This document shows, piece after piece, positions 21,851 to 33,773 of a DNA stretch of 64,000 bases (the first letter of the stretch is position 1; the number at the start of each line of letters is the position of its first letter). A program made the position numbers and the translations under genes. Origin of the DNA: Amyloporia xantha (taxonomy: Eukaryota > Basidiomycota > Agaricomycetes > Polyporales > Adustoporiaceae); NCBI GenBank assembly GCA_036971615.1, contig JAYKKR010000038.1:1-64000 (forward strand), written 5' to 3'. The notes under the pieces were generated by a model. That model was not told the origin of the DNA, made no database searches, and saw only the letters and a list, made by a program, of their open reading frames with translations.

Positions 21851-24800
21851 ATGTCTACTCGCAAGGAGGCCACCCATCCATCACGCCGTGGTAATCAATC
21901 AGTCTCGTCCACTGCATCTGTTTCTTCGACGCGTAGTGAACGGAGCGAACGCTCAACCCGTTCAGGCGCAAGTGTATGTCTCCTCTTACGATCGTTATAT
22001 TCTATCCTCAAATGTCTCTTAGCCCGCAGTTGAGACCGCCGTTACCCGTTTACTCGTCTCCATCAAACAGCTGCTCGAGTCCCTCACAAAATGGAGCAAG
22101 CAGGAAATGTCAGAGACCCAAGTCAGCGATGTCTATGTGCGCCTCGGGAATGACTTCAACGCTGCGGTTGCAGCATTCGGGCAATTTAACATTCAAATGG
22201 TGTACGTCCTTCATTACCTCCTTATTAACTCATCCGTTCATGGTTGCCCAGTGAGCTTCTGGCGGTACCTGACGACTTGCGTGCAGTTCTGGAGAGCTGC
22301 TTGTCAGAGGATGCCACACACGAGAACTTGGAGGTCTATCTACCCGAGGTTCGCAAGATCATTACCAGCCTCCTCCAGGGCTTGCGGACCAAGCAATCCG
22401 AATACCGCAAGATTGTATCGGATCATAAGCACAAGTCGTCTGGCACTGAGCCCGGTGATCGCGACAGTAGATCTTCCCGATCATCGAGACGCGACGGCGA
22501 GGGCGTACCACGGACTCAAACGTCTCGAGGCTCATTCGACTCCTCGGATAGTCTTTCTCGGCGGAGCGCAACCCCCTCTAGTAAAAGGAAGGACATTACT
22601 TCATCCGCACCTCGTCCTGCCACCAATGGCTCTGACGTGCACTATGGAAGTCCAGTTGCAAGCCCAAGGTTAACTGGGGACGGTCATCTCAGTCGATCTT
22701 CAACACCAGTTCAGGTCCCTGTCCAGACGCCCCCAGACCAGAATGGCTTTCTGCCGTCGCGCGCACGCTCCGCATCAGCGGTGGAATCTCCGCAGCCAAA
22801 TGGGCATCATCCAATGCCAGACCGAGACGGGACGCCCAGACATTACTCCGTCCCGGACCAGGAGTCTACGCCTATCCCTCGACCACCTTCGCAAGTGCCT
22901 AGTCATGTTAAGCGATATTCTCTCGTTGATCGGCCAGTGTCATCACCTACGCCGCCGCCGATGGTAGTGATCGACGAAGTCCCGGCTGATGAATCGCGTA
23001 CACCCGAAGCACAAGAGTCACCTGTACGAACACCATTATCCGAGACACCACCAGATATTCCCACCTCCGAGACCCCAGGCGTTCAAAACTCACTAGCTGC
23101 GCTCAGAAATCGAGATGTGTTAGAACGTAGAGCGTCAAAACGGTTCTCCACTTACAATATATCCAAGATGACAGGAGGGTCGATCCGGGAACGCCATGGT
23201 GCTGCCAGCAATCCGAATAGACGTTCTTTGGCTGCGTCTTCGGCACTTAGTCCTGGAGAACTTGCCGCCCTTACCGAGGCTGATGAGGAGCCTGAGGTGT
23301 CTCCGTCGAAGCGGAATAGGAGTAAAGGCTCGCAGAGGTCTAGAAATCCATCTCCCATTCATGAAGAGGATGAAGCCCCTCCTGTTCCTCCATTACCGTC
23401 GAGAGATCCTTCACCACAAGCTCCTAGCCCATCGCCACGAGTATCATCAGCTGCCGAAGTTCCTCCACAACCACCAGAGAAAGAGTCACAGTCTGCGCCA
23501 TATGATCAATCTCCTCCGGAGGCAACCCCGCGCATATTTCCCGTCTTCCTTCAGGTCGGACGGGAGGTTAAGAAAGCCGTCATTGAACCTGGCTTATCAG
23601 TCTCAAGTTTGCGAGTACTCTTCGTCGATAAGTTCGCGTACAATCCTGGCCAGGAGAACTTCCCGGCTATATATATCCGTGATCCGTCAAGTGGGGTACA
23701 ATATGAGCTTGAGGATATGGATGAAGTTAAGCCGAAGTGTTTACTCTCACTAAATATCGAACGTAGGTTGCATTTGCGTTATCGGATGTAGCGAATACTA
23801 ACGTACAGTACTTCCTAGCTCTCGATCAGATCAAACAGCACATCGACTCCCAAATTTCCTCCTTGTCTCAAGACATAAAGGACTTGCGCTCAGTGGTGTC
23901 AAGCAATCGCCGTGCCTCACTTCAGCCACCCCCGATGATCATCGCTCAGCCTCTCGCCGAGAGCACACCCACTAGTGCGCGCCCCACTGACCGCCAATTT
24001 CGTAATGTTGCGCGACGCCTGTCTCGCCTTCTACCAGACGACGGGACGCCACCAGTGGAGGAGGAACCTATTGCTCCCCAGATGACTGGGGTATCAATAC
24101 AGCCTCAGATGACGGGTGCTTCAGTGATGTCAGAGTACACCACGCGCGTCGTCGCTGATTTGAAAACCCAATTTGACGAGGTACAGAATCTGCGGCGTGA
24201 TCTCGGAATCATGCGCCAGATGTATAGCGAATTCATGAAGCAGACTAAGGATTCTCTGGGTGCTCTTCGTACTCAGACGCAGAACGTCAGACAGCTCGCG
24301 TCTGCCAAGGTTGGCGGTGCTCGTGCCTACATCGACGACGGAAAGGCGAAGCTAGATTCCCGAAGCCAGAATGTCTTGACGAAGATGGAGGAACTTCAAG
24401 ACACTGTGGAGAATATCAAGGACGATGTCCTCAAGCGTAATGTCTCCCCGAAACCACATGTGCTTAAGAACGTGAAGGCCGAAATGGAGGCGGTTGCTAC
24501 GGAGTTGCAGAACCTCAAGGAACACATTCAAACAGTGAAACCGATGTGGAAGAAGACGTGGGAGGAGGAGCTGCAGAACATAGTTGAGGAGCAACAGTTC
24601 CTGCAGCATCAGGAGGAATTCCTCAGCGACCTTCTTGAGGATCAGAAGGCCGTAACAGAGGTGTACGGGCATGTCGAAAAGGTTATCTCTTTACGCGGGA
24701 CTGTAGCAGCTCGTGCAAGTCGGAGCCGCGGGTTCAAGCCGCCACCCATGGAGGAGGGGCACACGGGTTTAAGCACGGTCATGTTAGAGATTCGCGGCGC

Positions 24801-25062
24801 TGCTGTCGATCCCGAACGACGTCTGAAAGCCATCGCAGCAAACGAGAAACTCCGGGAGAAGGAGCTCGCCAGCCGGTCCGACGAATTCCAATCCGAACTG
24901 AGCGGATTTGTCTCTGGGAAGAAGCTCAAAATGACGGGTGGAGCAGACGAGGTGGATCGCGTACGGCAGAGACGCAATGAGCAAACACTCAAGGCGATGT
25001 TCACTACATCTGCACCAAATTCCGCGCCAAATTCTGGACCAAACTCGCCGGCGCTACCATAG
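21851..25062 (+). CDS. BUD6: Bud6/Aip3 actin-interacting polarity protein
   Basis: Bud6 works with formins at growth sites to nucleate actin cables. Exons 21851-21973, 22023-22201, 22252-23762 and 23819-25062 join in frame to 1018 residues. The N-terminal domain is recognisable (TRLLVSIKQLLESLTKWSK, VRLGNDFNAAVAAFGQFNI, LPEVRKIITSLLQGLRTK). A long Ser/Pro-rich disordered region follows, then the AIP3 domain from about residue 530: IFPVFLQVGREVKKAVIEPG, VSSLRVLFVDKFAY and YIRDPSSGVQYELEDMDEV. The C-terminal half is coiled coil (SQISSLSQDIKDLRSVVSS onward). All parts expected of the family are present and no internal stop remains after splicing. The divergent neighbour is the AXL2-like gene. 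Confidence 0.92.
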
Positions 25063-25969
25063 TCACGAGTAGGTTCTGCACGACTACCGCACCATGACCT
25101 GCGACAGGCTCATGTTGCTGACAGGGCCCTGATACCCGGATCTACAACTAAAGTCCCTACACAGCAACTCGAGCCTATGTACATCTGCTCAGATTTTACG
25201 TCTGATGACGGTCCTGGACTGAGACAGGCAATGACGCCCTTCCGAATGAATGGATGATGGACAATTCACTCGCTACTTTGTATACAGCTAGCTGTATCAT
25301 CACACTTCGACGTTCGTTTGGCGTGGATTTTGTTGTGCTCATGTTTTTCTAGACTAATGAAATAATTGTAATCATCTCCATCTATGTCGACATTCTGCAG
25401 ACGCATCAAACCATTCACATTCATTGATGTTAATATTCAGCATGCATGAACTGTTACAGCATTGCGTCTGATCAACAAGGAGGTGAGTCCACCCGTCGAG
25501 GTTTTTTCATACATATTGTCACAAGCTCGGTGCAGAGGCAGTGATTTCAGATGTTAACTGAAATCTGGGACATTGCCTGAGGGGTGCCAGTAACGAGGAC
25601 AAAAGGTTGATGAGTGGAGCACGTAATGTGTATCGGGCTGGCGTCTCAACAACGATTGTACCTATGCGTTTGTCTTGGAAGGTCGAGACATCATAGACGC
25701 GAAAGGCCGTCTAACGCTGGCGACAGCCCATATCGAGCAGCAAACTCTTTCAGCGAGGACCGTCAATCTATCGGGGATTTATGTAGACTGTCTTCGAACG
25801 CGACCAGTACAATTACATAATTAATAAACCCGCGTACATTTATTCCCACGGTCAATGTCATTTCTCGCCTGACGTTCAAGTTTTCGCTCTGCAATAATAT
25901 TGAACCTGTAGCTATTGGCATTATCATTCAGTGCGCATCCTCCATTCCCAAGTATCATCTCTTCACGTC
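25063..25969. other. Intergenic region
   Basis: The 3' flank of BUD6 and the 5' flank of the BTB gene. A short frame at 25614-25820 has no recognisable feature. I see nothing else. Confidence 0.5.
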
Positions 25970-27101
25970 ATGGAGGGCCTCTTGGCGGGTCGGAAACGCA
26001 AAGCACCATTCCATTACGCCGAGCCAGGCTCTGAAGCAGAATTGAGCAGTGATGACATGTCAGTCGAACTAGCTAGGAAAATGCGTCGCCGGAAAGACGA
26101 AAAGGAGGCGTTCCAAGCGCCTCATTGACACCCGTCACGCCGAGTTCTGGTTTGAAGATGGGAACCTAGTCGTCGTCGCCAGTCGTACTGGATTCTGCGT
26201 CCATCGAGGCATACTCTCCATGCATTCTGAAGTATTCCGCGACCTGCTCACCATCCCTCAACCGAAAGCAGCGGAGCGCATCGGGAAGTCCGTCGTCCAC
26301 TTGACAGATTCCCCAGATGACTTGGGCCACCTGTTTCGGGCTCTATACAAAGGTCTGACGTACGTGGTCAAATCTACGCGCATTTCAACGAGCTTGACCG
26401 ACTACTGTGCTTGCTACAGATACCTTGACCCGGACAGGCCGTTCGACCTTGACGTCGTTACAGCTCTGACACGTCTAAGTCGGAAATACCAAATCGATAG
26501 CTTGAGGGATCACGCCCTCGGTCGTTTGAAAACGATCTATTCGGACAACTTCGAGACTTTCTTAGTGTCAGATACTCTGGAGACACGGCCTTCCCTGCGT
26601 CGCGAACAGGGTCGTGATGACATTGCCATGGTGCACTTCGCTCGTCTCACCCATAACGAACACATGCTGCCTGCCGCATTGTATCTGTGTTGCCAACTCA
26701 CAGTACATTCTCTCCTAAACGGCGTGCCTCGTTCAGATGGCACTTTGGAGCGCCTATCTGCAGAAGACATCGAACGGTGCATCGACGCGCGATCAGGTCT
26801 TGCACGAGCAAGCGACCACATCCTTTTCAACATGCTCCGCAAGGGAAGTTCTGATGAATGCCAGCAACGCTGTGTGGAGAACTTGAATCGTGCACTCGAA
26901 CAAGTCGAATTGCGCGAATTTCAAACATCTAACCATGATCCGCTGCGTTCATCAGGGCGTAGTGCATTTACGTTAGATGTTTGTATACACTGTGATGGCA
27001 CACTGAAGGAAAGAGAGCTCCGGGCGCGACAAGAGGTTTGGAGAGCCTTGCCTGCTATGTTCCGCTTGAATATACCTGGGTGGAATTCCAACGGGGTATG
27101 A
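25970..27101 (+). pseudogene. BTB/POZ domain protein with an apparent one-base frameshift
   Basis: A member of the BTB family that is greatly expanded in agaricomycetes; such proteins are thought to be adaptors for ubiquitin ligases or transcription factors. The N-terminus (MEGLLAGRKRKAPFHYAEPG, then RKMRRRKDEKEAF) runs into a stop after position 26114. The BTB domain continues in another frame from 26115: KRLIDTRHAEFWFEDGNLVV, GFCVHRGILSMHSEVFRDLL, YLDPDRPFDLDVVTALTRLS and KYQIDSLRDHALGRL. Removing one C from TTCC at 26111-26114 would restore the frame, so this is either a recent mutation or a base error. An in-frame 60-base intron lies at 26360-26419 (GTACGT donor, CTACAG acceptor). The rest is open to the stop at 27099. 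Confidence 0.7.
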
Positions 27102-28011
27102 ACTCCAGTCCTACAAGTGAGCACCGATATGTACTCCTTGTTGTGGCCATGACACGATTGACACGATTGACCACATCTAGTTTTTCGTTCTGATGTACCT
27201 AGGGCTCTGCTTCAAGGGCATCTCATGTCATCTGAGAAATTTCTCAGCTTACCCACGCTTTCCATCTTGCAATGATAATCAGTTCCTACATTCTCCAGTC
27301 GATATCGTATTACCACAACATCCACTTTCCAGTTCTCCGTACTCTGTTGACGCCACTCGATGACTGCTAGCAGCTAGACATCCAAAGCTGGGCCTCTGGT
27401 ATGAGCTTGCTTCTCAAGCTGATATTGTGTCCCACTCACGTCTAGCATATCGACCAAGGTCAGATACTGGTTTGTGTGCTTTCGTCGGAACCAACATCGC
27501 CAATGGATTGAACAGGGGTGACCCGCAATAGGTTGGCTGACGGAATGGTCTCAAAATATACGTGATAATGCACAGCCACCTCCCTGGACGTAGCATGATG
27601 ATATTCAGGTGGGACGTCTATACGTCGTGGGATGACCACACTCTTCATCAATGCATCAAATCCGGCGCGTTTCGTTTTCGTCACCAGCACGAAATCGAAA
27701 ATTATCCACGCCGTGCGTTTGTTGCGGCTACAATGTAAGGTTACTGTAGGAATGGTGCGATCTGACGCTCTCCATGGGGTTGAGCAATGAGCCCGAGATC
27801 GCCCCACTGCCACCACCACACGACTTGCAAAATAGGCAGCTTGGCTACCTTTTATGACGCTTGCTCCAACCTTGTCGCGGCTGGTGCTCCTCCGGCCGTC
27901 ATTTATGAAATCATCCTCGCTGGCTCTAAGTCTATATAAACGCGCACTGACTGCAGTCTCGTTAACCTTACAAATTACCACATCCCCACACACCGATTTT
28001 TATCTGAAACC
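27102..28011. other. Intergenic region upstream of con-6
   Basis: A leftward frame of 177 codons at 27460-27993 overlaps the con-6 promoter and has no known domain. It is probably chance. The last 100 bases hold the con-6 promoter and 5' leader. Confidence 0.45.
27932..27940 (+). promoter_or_regulatory. TATA box of con-6
   Basis: CTATATAAA about 75 bases upstream of the con-6 ATG at 28012. It suggests strong, inducible expression, as expected for con-6 genes. Confidence 0.6.
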
Positions 28012-28395
28012 ATGTCTTTGCCCACCCGCCAAATTGGAGGCCACAAGGTAAGCTCTCATCTTGTACCCAGTCGTCCGAGGCTAAGGCCTAATCGCACATC
28101 TCTAGGCTGCCCTCAAGAACCCCAACGTCTCTGACGAGGCCAAGGAGCATTCTCGCCAGGCCATCGATGAGCTCGAGGACCAGCCGGAAACGCAGGAGAC
28201 TCGCCAGGGTTACAACGAGGGTAAAGACGACGTCCGCGTCAACGCCGGCTACAAGGCCACTTTGAAGAGTGAGTGCTTGTCCCGCCTGCGTGTCCATGGC
28301 AGATGTACTGATATGGCCTCATCCCAGACCCCAACGTCAGCGAAGAAGCTAAAGAGCATGCCCAGCAGGTACTCGAAGAGAAAGATGCCTTCTGA
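28012..28395 (+). CDS. con-6: Con-6 family conidiation/stress protein, left copy
   Basis: A small hydrophilic protein of 88 residues made of two Con-6 repeats. Con-6 is strongly induced during sporulation in Neurospora; its role in basidiomycetes is unclear, probably stress or desiccation related. Exons 28012-28047, 28106-28268 and 28328-28395 join in frame. The repeats are ALKNPNVSDEAKEHSRQAID and GYKATLKNPNVSEEAKEHAQ, separated by a Glu/Asp-rich linker. The start is set by MSLPTRQIGGHK, which is identical in the right copy. Differs from the right copy by one visible residue (Asp for Glu after AI in the first repeat). Confidence 0.93.
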
Positions 28396-28984
28396 TCCCA
28401 CTTGCGCAGACCTCAAAGGCCAACGGTTATGCTAGTAATGGTGGTTAATCGATCTTGTGGACGCGCGTTGTAATAATGATGCTGTGTATATCTACTGTGT
28501 ACGAGATGTTATTATGATCCTGTGTTATCGTCTGGCGCTGTGAGCTGTGCTACACTGGCGACTTGCCTTGTGTAAATCGACGTGGCGTTAGTCACCGTGG
28601 CCACTCGACGGCATAAGACGACGCAAGTGGGGCGCACCCGATGTCTGCAGTATCAAGGCACTTTCAGGCTTGCCACGTCGAAATTCTTTGAATGCTTTGA
28701 CGGTATTGAGGCGCCCTAAGTACGAACGTTGGTCGCGAAGGTCGCGACTGGCCAAACACTGGCCAAGTTAGGTTATAACCACTGCGGAAGACACGCATTG
28801 GGTCCTTAGCAGACATGGGTTAGGGAAGAGCGAAACATTGAACAATTTCGGATCGTGCTCGTCGGCCATCAAATTCAAATCTCGCCTCGGAGATCGATAT
28901 CTCGATCCACCATCATCCTGCAACGACCTCCAAAGTCCACCGCGAGTCTGCAGTCAACCCACCCGTGTCCTCGCTCGTCACAAA
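28396..28984. other. Intergenic region
   Basis: The 3' flank of con-6 and the 5' flank of the TRIP4-like gene. An upstream in-frame extension of the TRIP4-like frame begins at 28838, but the conserved part starts later. Nothing else is seen. Confidence 0.45.
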
Positions 28985-29869
28985 ATGTACCACACAGCAT
29001 GGACAAAATCGTCCTCTCTGCCGTCCGACAGGCTGCCCCCCTCAAGACCCCGCCAAAGCACCCCGCCCACAAAGGGCAAGGGGAAGCAGACCGCACAGGA
29101 GCCGCCAAAGAGCAAGGAGGTGCGCAGGCTAGAGAGTCTCCGTAACAGCCTCAAAAATTCGTCCGGGAAAGAGAGCGACCCAAAAGGCGGCTGTTTCTGC
29201 CAAGGTGCGTGACCACTGCCCAGCACACACAGGATGGCCTTGCGCGCTGACAACCCTTCTCTCCGTCTCTCCCCCCCCTCCTGCCACAGCGCGCGTGCAC
29301 CCCTGTCTCCCTACACCCCCATCTGCCGCTCCTGCGGCCTCGTCCTCTGCGCACTCCAACCCCCGCACTGCGCGTGCCCCCACTGCCAAGCACCGCTCCT
29401 CGCCCCCTCCGCCCGCGACGCGCTCCTCGCCACCCTCGACGCCCAGATAGCAGACACCCTCGCACGCGAGCAGGCAGCCCGCGAGCGCGCCGCGCAGGAG
29501 GCCCGCGCCGCCGCTGGGGCCTTCCCCACGCTCTCCGCCGCCGCCACTACTGCCACAACCGACGCCCTCGCCACGCACCCCGCGAACCAGGCCCATAAAG
29601 TCCTCTCGCTCAACGCGAACACGAAGAAAGTCACCGTCAAGACGTACACCCCACCCGCCGCGGCCTCCCGGTCCGCATCACGGGATGGGTCACCCAGGAA
29701 GGAGGACGAGGAGCCGACGCGCGTCCCGCCGCCCCCGGCGGAAGTCATATGTGCGCGGCGGGGCTCTGAAGCGCAGAGTCCGTGGGCGAATTTCCGTGGG
29801 GGTGGCGCCTTGTACGTTCCCCCGCCGGGTGGGAAGCGGGAGCGCCGGAAAGGGCGCGGGGGGCGGTGA
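28985..29869 (+). CDS. TRIP4/ASC-1-type C2HC5 zinc-finger protein, left copy
   Basis: TRIP4/ASC-1 proteins are transcription coactivators and ribosome-rescue subunits; the C2HC5 zinc finger is their signature. Exon 1 (28985-29208) ends in DPKGGCFCQ, giving the first Cys pair. Exon 2 (29290-29869) continues with YTPICRSCGLVLC and CACPHCQAP, completing the cysteine-rich finger. A helical stretch (ARDALLATLDAQIADTLARE) and a Ser/Pro/Arg-rich tail follow. The joined frame is 267 residues, which is short: the ASCH domain of full TRIP4 is not seen. The donor GTGACC at 29209 is chosen because it keeps the frame; a stronger GTGCGT four bases earlier does not. Very high GC makes several shadow frames longer than the exons. 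Confidence 0.72.
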
Positions 29870-30627
29870 AGGGGCGGCGAGAGCGACGATGGCGACGGCT
29901 GTGGGGTGTGGAAGGAGGACGCACACAGCACTCAAAGCAGGCGAGCCCTCGGGGCTGTGTGGAATATTTTTGCGCAATGGGATGCTGCCTTTGTTTTTCG
30001 TGTCCCTATACACGGGTGGTTCTCCCTCCCTCGCGGGCACTTGGATTGTCAGACGGCGGGCGCTGATTGCATGAACGCAAAGGTATGTAATAGCAGTGCG
30101 AAAATTCCACTGTGTGTTCTTAGGAATCGAAGCCTCTGTGTGCACCTACGTGCGTGTTTCATTTGCGCCGTACGAAAGGTATACGTACCTATCCGCTTTT
30201 GGGGCGTTTCAAGCTTCCGTATGTGCGACCCACCTCTCGCCTTGTGTTGTTCACGTTAGAGCCCTTGCTGCACATGCCGTCACTCATCAAACTCTCCCGC
30301 AATCCGAGAAACGTCCATTCATTTCCAGAACCCACATTTCAGAAGGTGATCGGAGGCTGATGTTTGCATTTTTCTCATCTCCCCTACGTTTCACGGTGCT
30401 TGCATACTGCTGCTCGTGCTCTACTTCCTTCTTCTCGCCCGACGCGTGCCTGTTATGATGATAGATCTGTCCGACACAAGCACGAACATGATTACGACTG
30501 AATCAATCAAACCAAATCACATCACGGAAGAAAGGCACAGCTCCAGGGGGGACCATTCATGCCGAGCAGCGAGCGGCAAGGGCAGCATCCAGGGACCAGC
30601 TCTCGTGAACTCTGAGCTTACCCACCG
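29870..30627. other. Convergent intergenic region
   Basis: The 3' flanks of the TRIP4-like gene and the leftward coiled-coil gene. No frame here is supported. Counterpart of 61293-62072 in the right arm. Confidence 0.5.
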
Positions 30628-33142
30628 CTAGCGCTCGTCCTGCCCGCCGGCGCCGTCCGCGTAGACCATGCCCATAAGCTCCTGAACGATGCCGCGCAGC
30701 TCCCCGAGCTCCGCATCTCGCTCCTCCAGATCTCGCCGCGCGAGCGCTAGCTCCCGCTCGATCGTCTCCAATCGCGCGATGGCATCTTCTCCTTCCTGTT
30801 CCTCTTCTATTTCGTCTCCTTCCCGAGTAGGGGCCTCCGTGTGCGTGTCGGAGGGGGTGTGTGGGTGTGGCCACCAGGGAGGAGGGTGTCCGAGCGGGGG
30901 AGACGCAATCACGGAAGGCAGGAGCCACGAGGGGAATTCGGACGGGGCGGGACTGCGCGGTGAAGGGGGTAGTGGCACCAGCGGGGGGTCGATAAATTCG
31001 GGAGGGGAGATCTCTAGCAGGTCCTCTCGAACGGAGAGAATGGTCGGCTGCAGGGGTGTCGCGAGCTCCATCGAGCACTCTTCGTCGTCGCCGTTCAGAA
31101 TATTTACGGGTTCGAGTACATCATCTACAATATCGTTACCCGGAAAGCCACCGTCTGCGGTCGGGAGCTTGTTCGCAGGAAAATTTCCACCAACGTGCGC
31201 AACGATGGTGTTATTGTCGAACGAGCTATTCCGCATGGCCACTCGTGACAATTCTTCTCGTAAATGGCCGATCTCTCGCTGGAGTTTATCCTCCCGATCT
31301 TTTCCTGCAACACGGATGACTTCGAGTTCACGCCTCAAGACATCTACCATCATTTCCAGTCTAGGTCATGAGACGTCAGCAAAAGCGTCCGAGAGGAATG
31401 AAGCATGAGTACTTACCGCCCGCGCTCGGCGGCAATAGAAGAGCCGTCTGCCGTGGCCTCCCACAACTGAACAGCTCGACCCTGCAATCGGAATAATAAG
31501 CATCAGCGCCAACGGATTCCCTGATCATCTAGTAAGTAATGAGCACCTGGGGTTGCGCCGTCGAGGTGGTTCTGATTGAATCCGACCCTGCATTGACGCC
31601 AGTGTATGGCAAGTGCAATCGGGCTGTGTCCTCGGCCTGCAGAGATGCTGAGTAAGGGCTATGGGGGAGATCCGATTCGGAGGGAGCAGGGGCAGGAGGT
31701 TGCTCGCCGAGGTTGCCGAATGGGCCAGATGGAACCGAGGACGAAGGAGACGCTTGTGACGGATGAGAGACAGGAGGTCGGGTCGTTGGGGTATTCGTCG
31801 TCTCAGCTGAAGATGGATCCGCATGAAATCCCTGTTCAGTCGTCGTTATGTGAATATTGGAAATGGGAATTTTAACGCGAGCATCCTCGGTGTGAACGGC
31901 AGGGTCTCCTGGAGTGAAACTCTTTCCACTTGAGAGTTCCTTACCATGAGGCCTCCCGTGATGGGCCTGAAACTCCGCCTTTTTGTCTCTACCAGATCGC
32001 GTCTTCTCGAGCTAACACCGATCAAAAATAGTTCAATATATATTTAATAGCCAAATTTCGGGAGAGAAGAATTTGTAATGATTAAATGCGAGACGAAAAA
32101 TCACCGTGGTAGTGAATGATTGTGAACACTGATGAAAGGAGGTACATACCTGGCCGAGAAGATTTCTAATCTCGGTCTCCAAGGTCCTGTTCCTCGCTGC
32201 TGATAGCTCGAGTATCTTGATGGCGTCGTCCTGTGTGAACGGTACTGACGAAGAAGAACTACTAGCCTTGGCCGTTGTAGAATGCGCGCCTGTTTTATGT
32301 GGCGACACGGAGCTTGGTGGACCCGGTAGGGGATGATTAATGTGCACAACGCACGCCTCCAATTCAGCTTCTCGCCTAGCAAGCCGAGCATTCAATGAGA
32401 AAAGCTCTGCATCGGCTCGCTCGCGCGTGTGGGCATGGGCACGGCGTTCAGACTCCAACTCGTCCCTCAATGACGAAATGACCGCTTGAGCATGCGCGTA
32501 CACCGGACTGTCCCCGTCCTGTCTCGCAGTAGCGGCAGAGGCAGTGGACGTATTCAGAGGTTCTAGCCGTCGACGACGCCAATGTCAGATGGGTGCGCGG
32601 GACAACAGATCCGGATTCACGGACCAAGAGGGCTTGTCAGGTGGATCTGACTGTGGGGCCAAAGGGCATAATCATTCACAAGTTCGACTAAACGAGAGAG
32701 GAAGGTACAAGCATGATGAGCACGGTGTTCGTTACAGGCATATACGACAACACAGCCTCCTACGGCGAATGACAAGTCCGGACCCACCTTTCTCGACGAC
32801 GGCCGATAACGCTTCCCGCATGTCATCCCAATCGCCCTGCGCTTCGTTAATGTACTTGCGGCAAGTCTCCAATTTTCGCCACAGGCTTTCGGCCACGCGC
32901 CTCTCAGCTGCGAGCTCTTTCGCGTGCTCGACACGGATGGCATCCATGGCGTCCAGCGTGGTCAGCAAGCGAACTTGCATCTGGGACGCACGCGCCGCAT
33001 ATAGTTGCACTTGTGATTCCAGATCCGTGATCTACCCCCGAGTCGGATCAAACATTTTGAATTTGGGAAGCTCGTCACTCACTTTCGTAGAGTCGTGATT
33101 CACGACGCCTTTCACGGTGTCGCGCTGTGGCTTGTTTCCCAT
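30628..33142 (-). CDS. Coiled-coil protein of unknown function, left copy
   Basis: A leftward gene of at least six exons. The likely start is 33142 (MGNKPQRDTVKGVVNHDSTK); an intron with donor GTGAGT leads to ITDLESQVQLYAARASQMQV. Coiled-coil segments follow in each exon: MDAIRVEHAKELAAERRVAE, VISSLRDELESERRAHAHTR, LARREAELEACVVHI, MMVDVLRRELEVIRVAGKDR, and near the end IARLETIERELALARRDLEE. The last exon also has a Pro-rich acidic linker. I do not recognise a family. The whole gene is duplicated at 58805-61292, where the last exon carries a one-base deletion. Exon boundaries between 31353 and 32030 are approximate. Confidence 0.6.
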
Positions 33143-33773
33143 ACAAGCTATAGCGTCGGGGTTTTCGACATACAGGACCAATAACTCAAGACGGGTAATC
33201 TGAACAACAAGATAGAGTAAATTCACGGAATATATACTCATACACAAGACATAGACAATAAGATAAAGCAAGATAATGAAACAAGCGTAGCTCGACAGAC
33301 GGACAGGTGAGTACAGTGGCTAGTTCCTGATAAACAAATGGTGGCGCCCACAGACATAAACAAACCCCGCGGCATATGCCGGATTCAGATCATGCAGCCG
33401 TGATACAATGTTGCGTCCAATGAAGCGTCTCACGCGATTTCACCGCAGATTATGGAAGTCTACGAGGCAAAAAAATGTCTACAGTGAGAATGGATGGGCA
33501 GAGGCTTCGACAAATTTTCCACGTTGACAAAATTACCGCTGATGCAATTGATGATCTTAATTGACCAGAGAGAAGGATGTGAGCGCACATACGATAGGAC
33601 TCAATGCATGCCAGCATCGAGCCGTAATACCCTGCGGGTCGATTAAATAATGTACACGCTACGCCATCCAACGTGATTCAAGTTGACGGCATGGGATGCC
33701 AGTCCGCACTATCGGACCTTGGTCAAGCAGCATTTTCACATAGGGACATAAGATCGAGGGTCACACGTACGTA
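33143..33773. other. Intergenic region between the coiled-coil and glycosylase genes
   Basis: The 5' flank of the leftward coiled-coil gene, then the 3' flank of the leftward glycosylase gene. AT-richer than its surroundings and without a supported frame. Conserved in the right arm at 58284-58804. Confidence 0.5.

Noticed and set aside
29311..29931. 206-codon minus-strand ORF over the TRIP4-like gene
   Set aside because: It is an antisense shadow of a GC-rich exon; the plus strand carries the zinc-finger cysteines.
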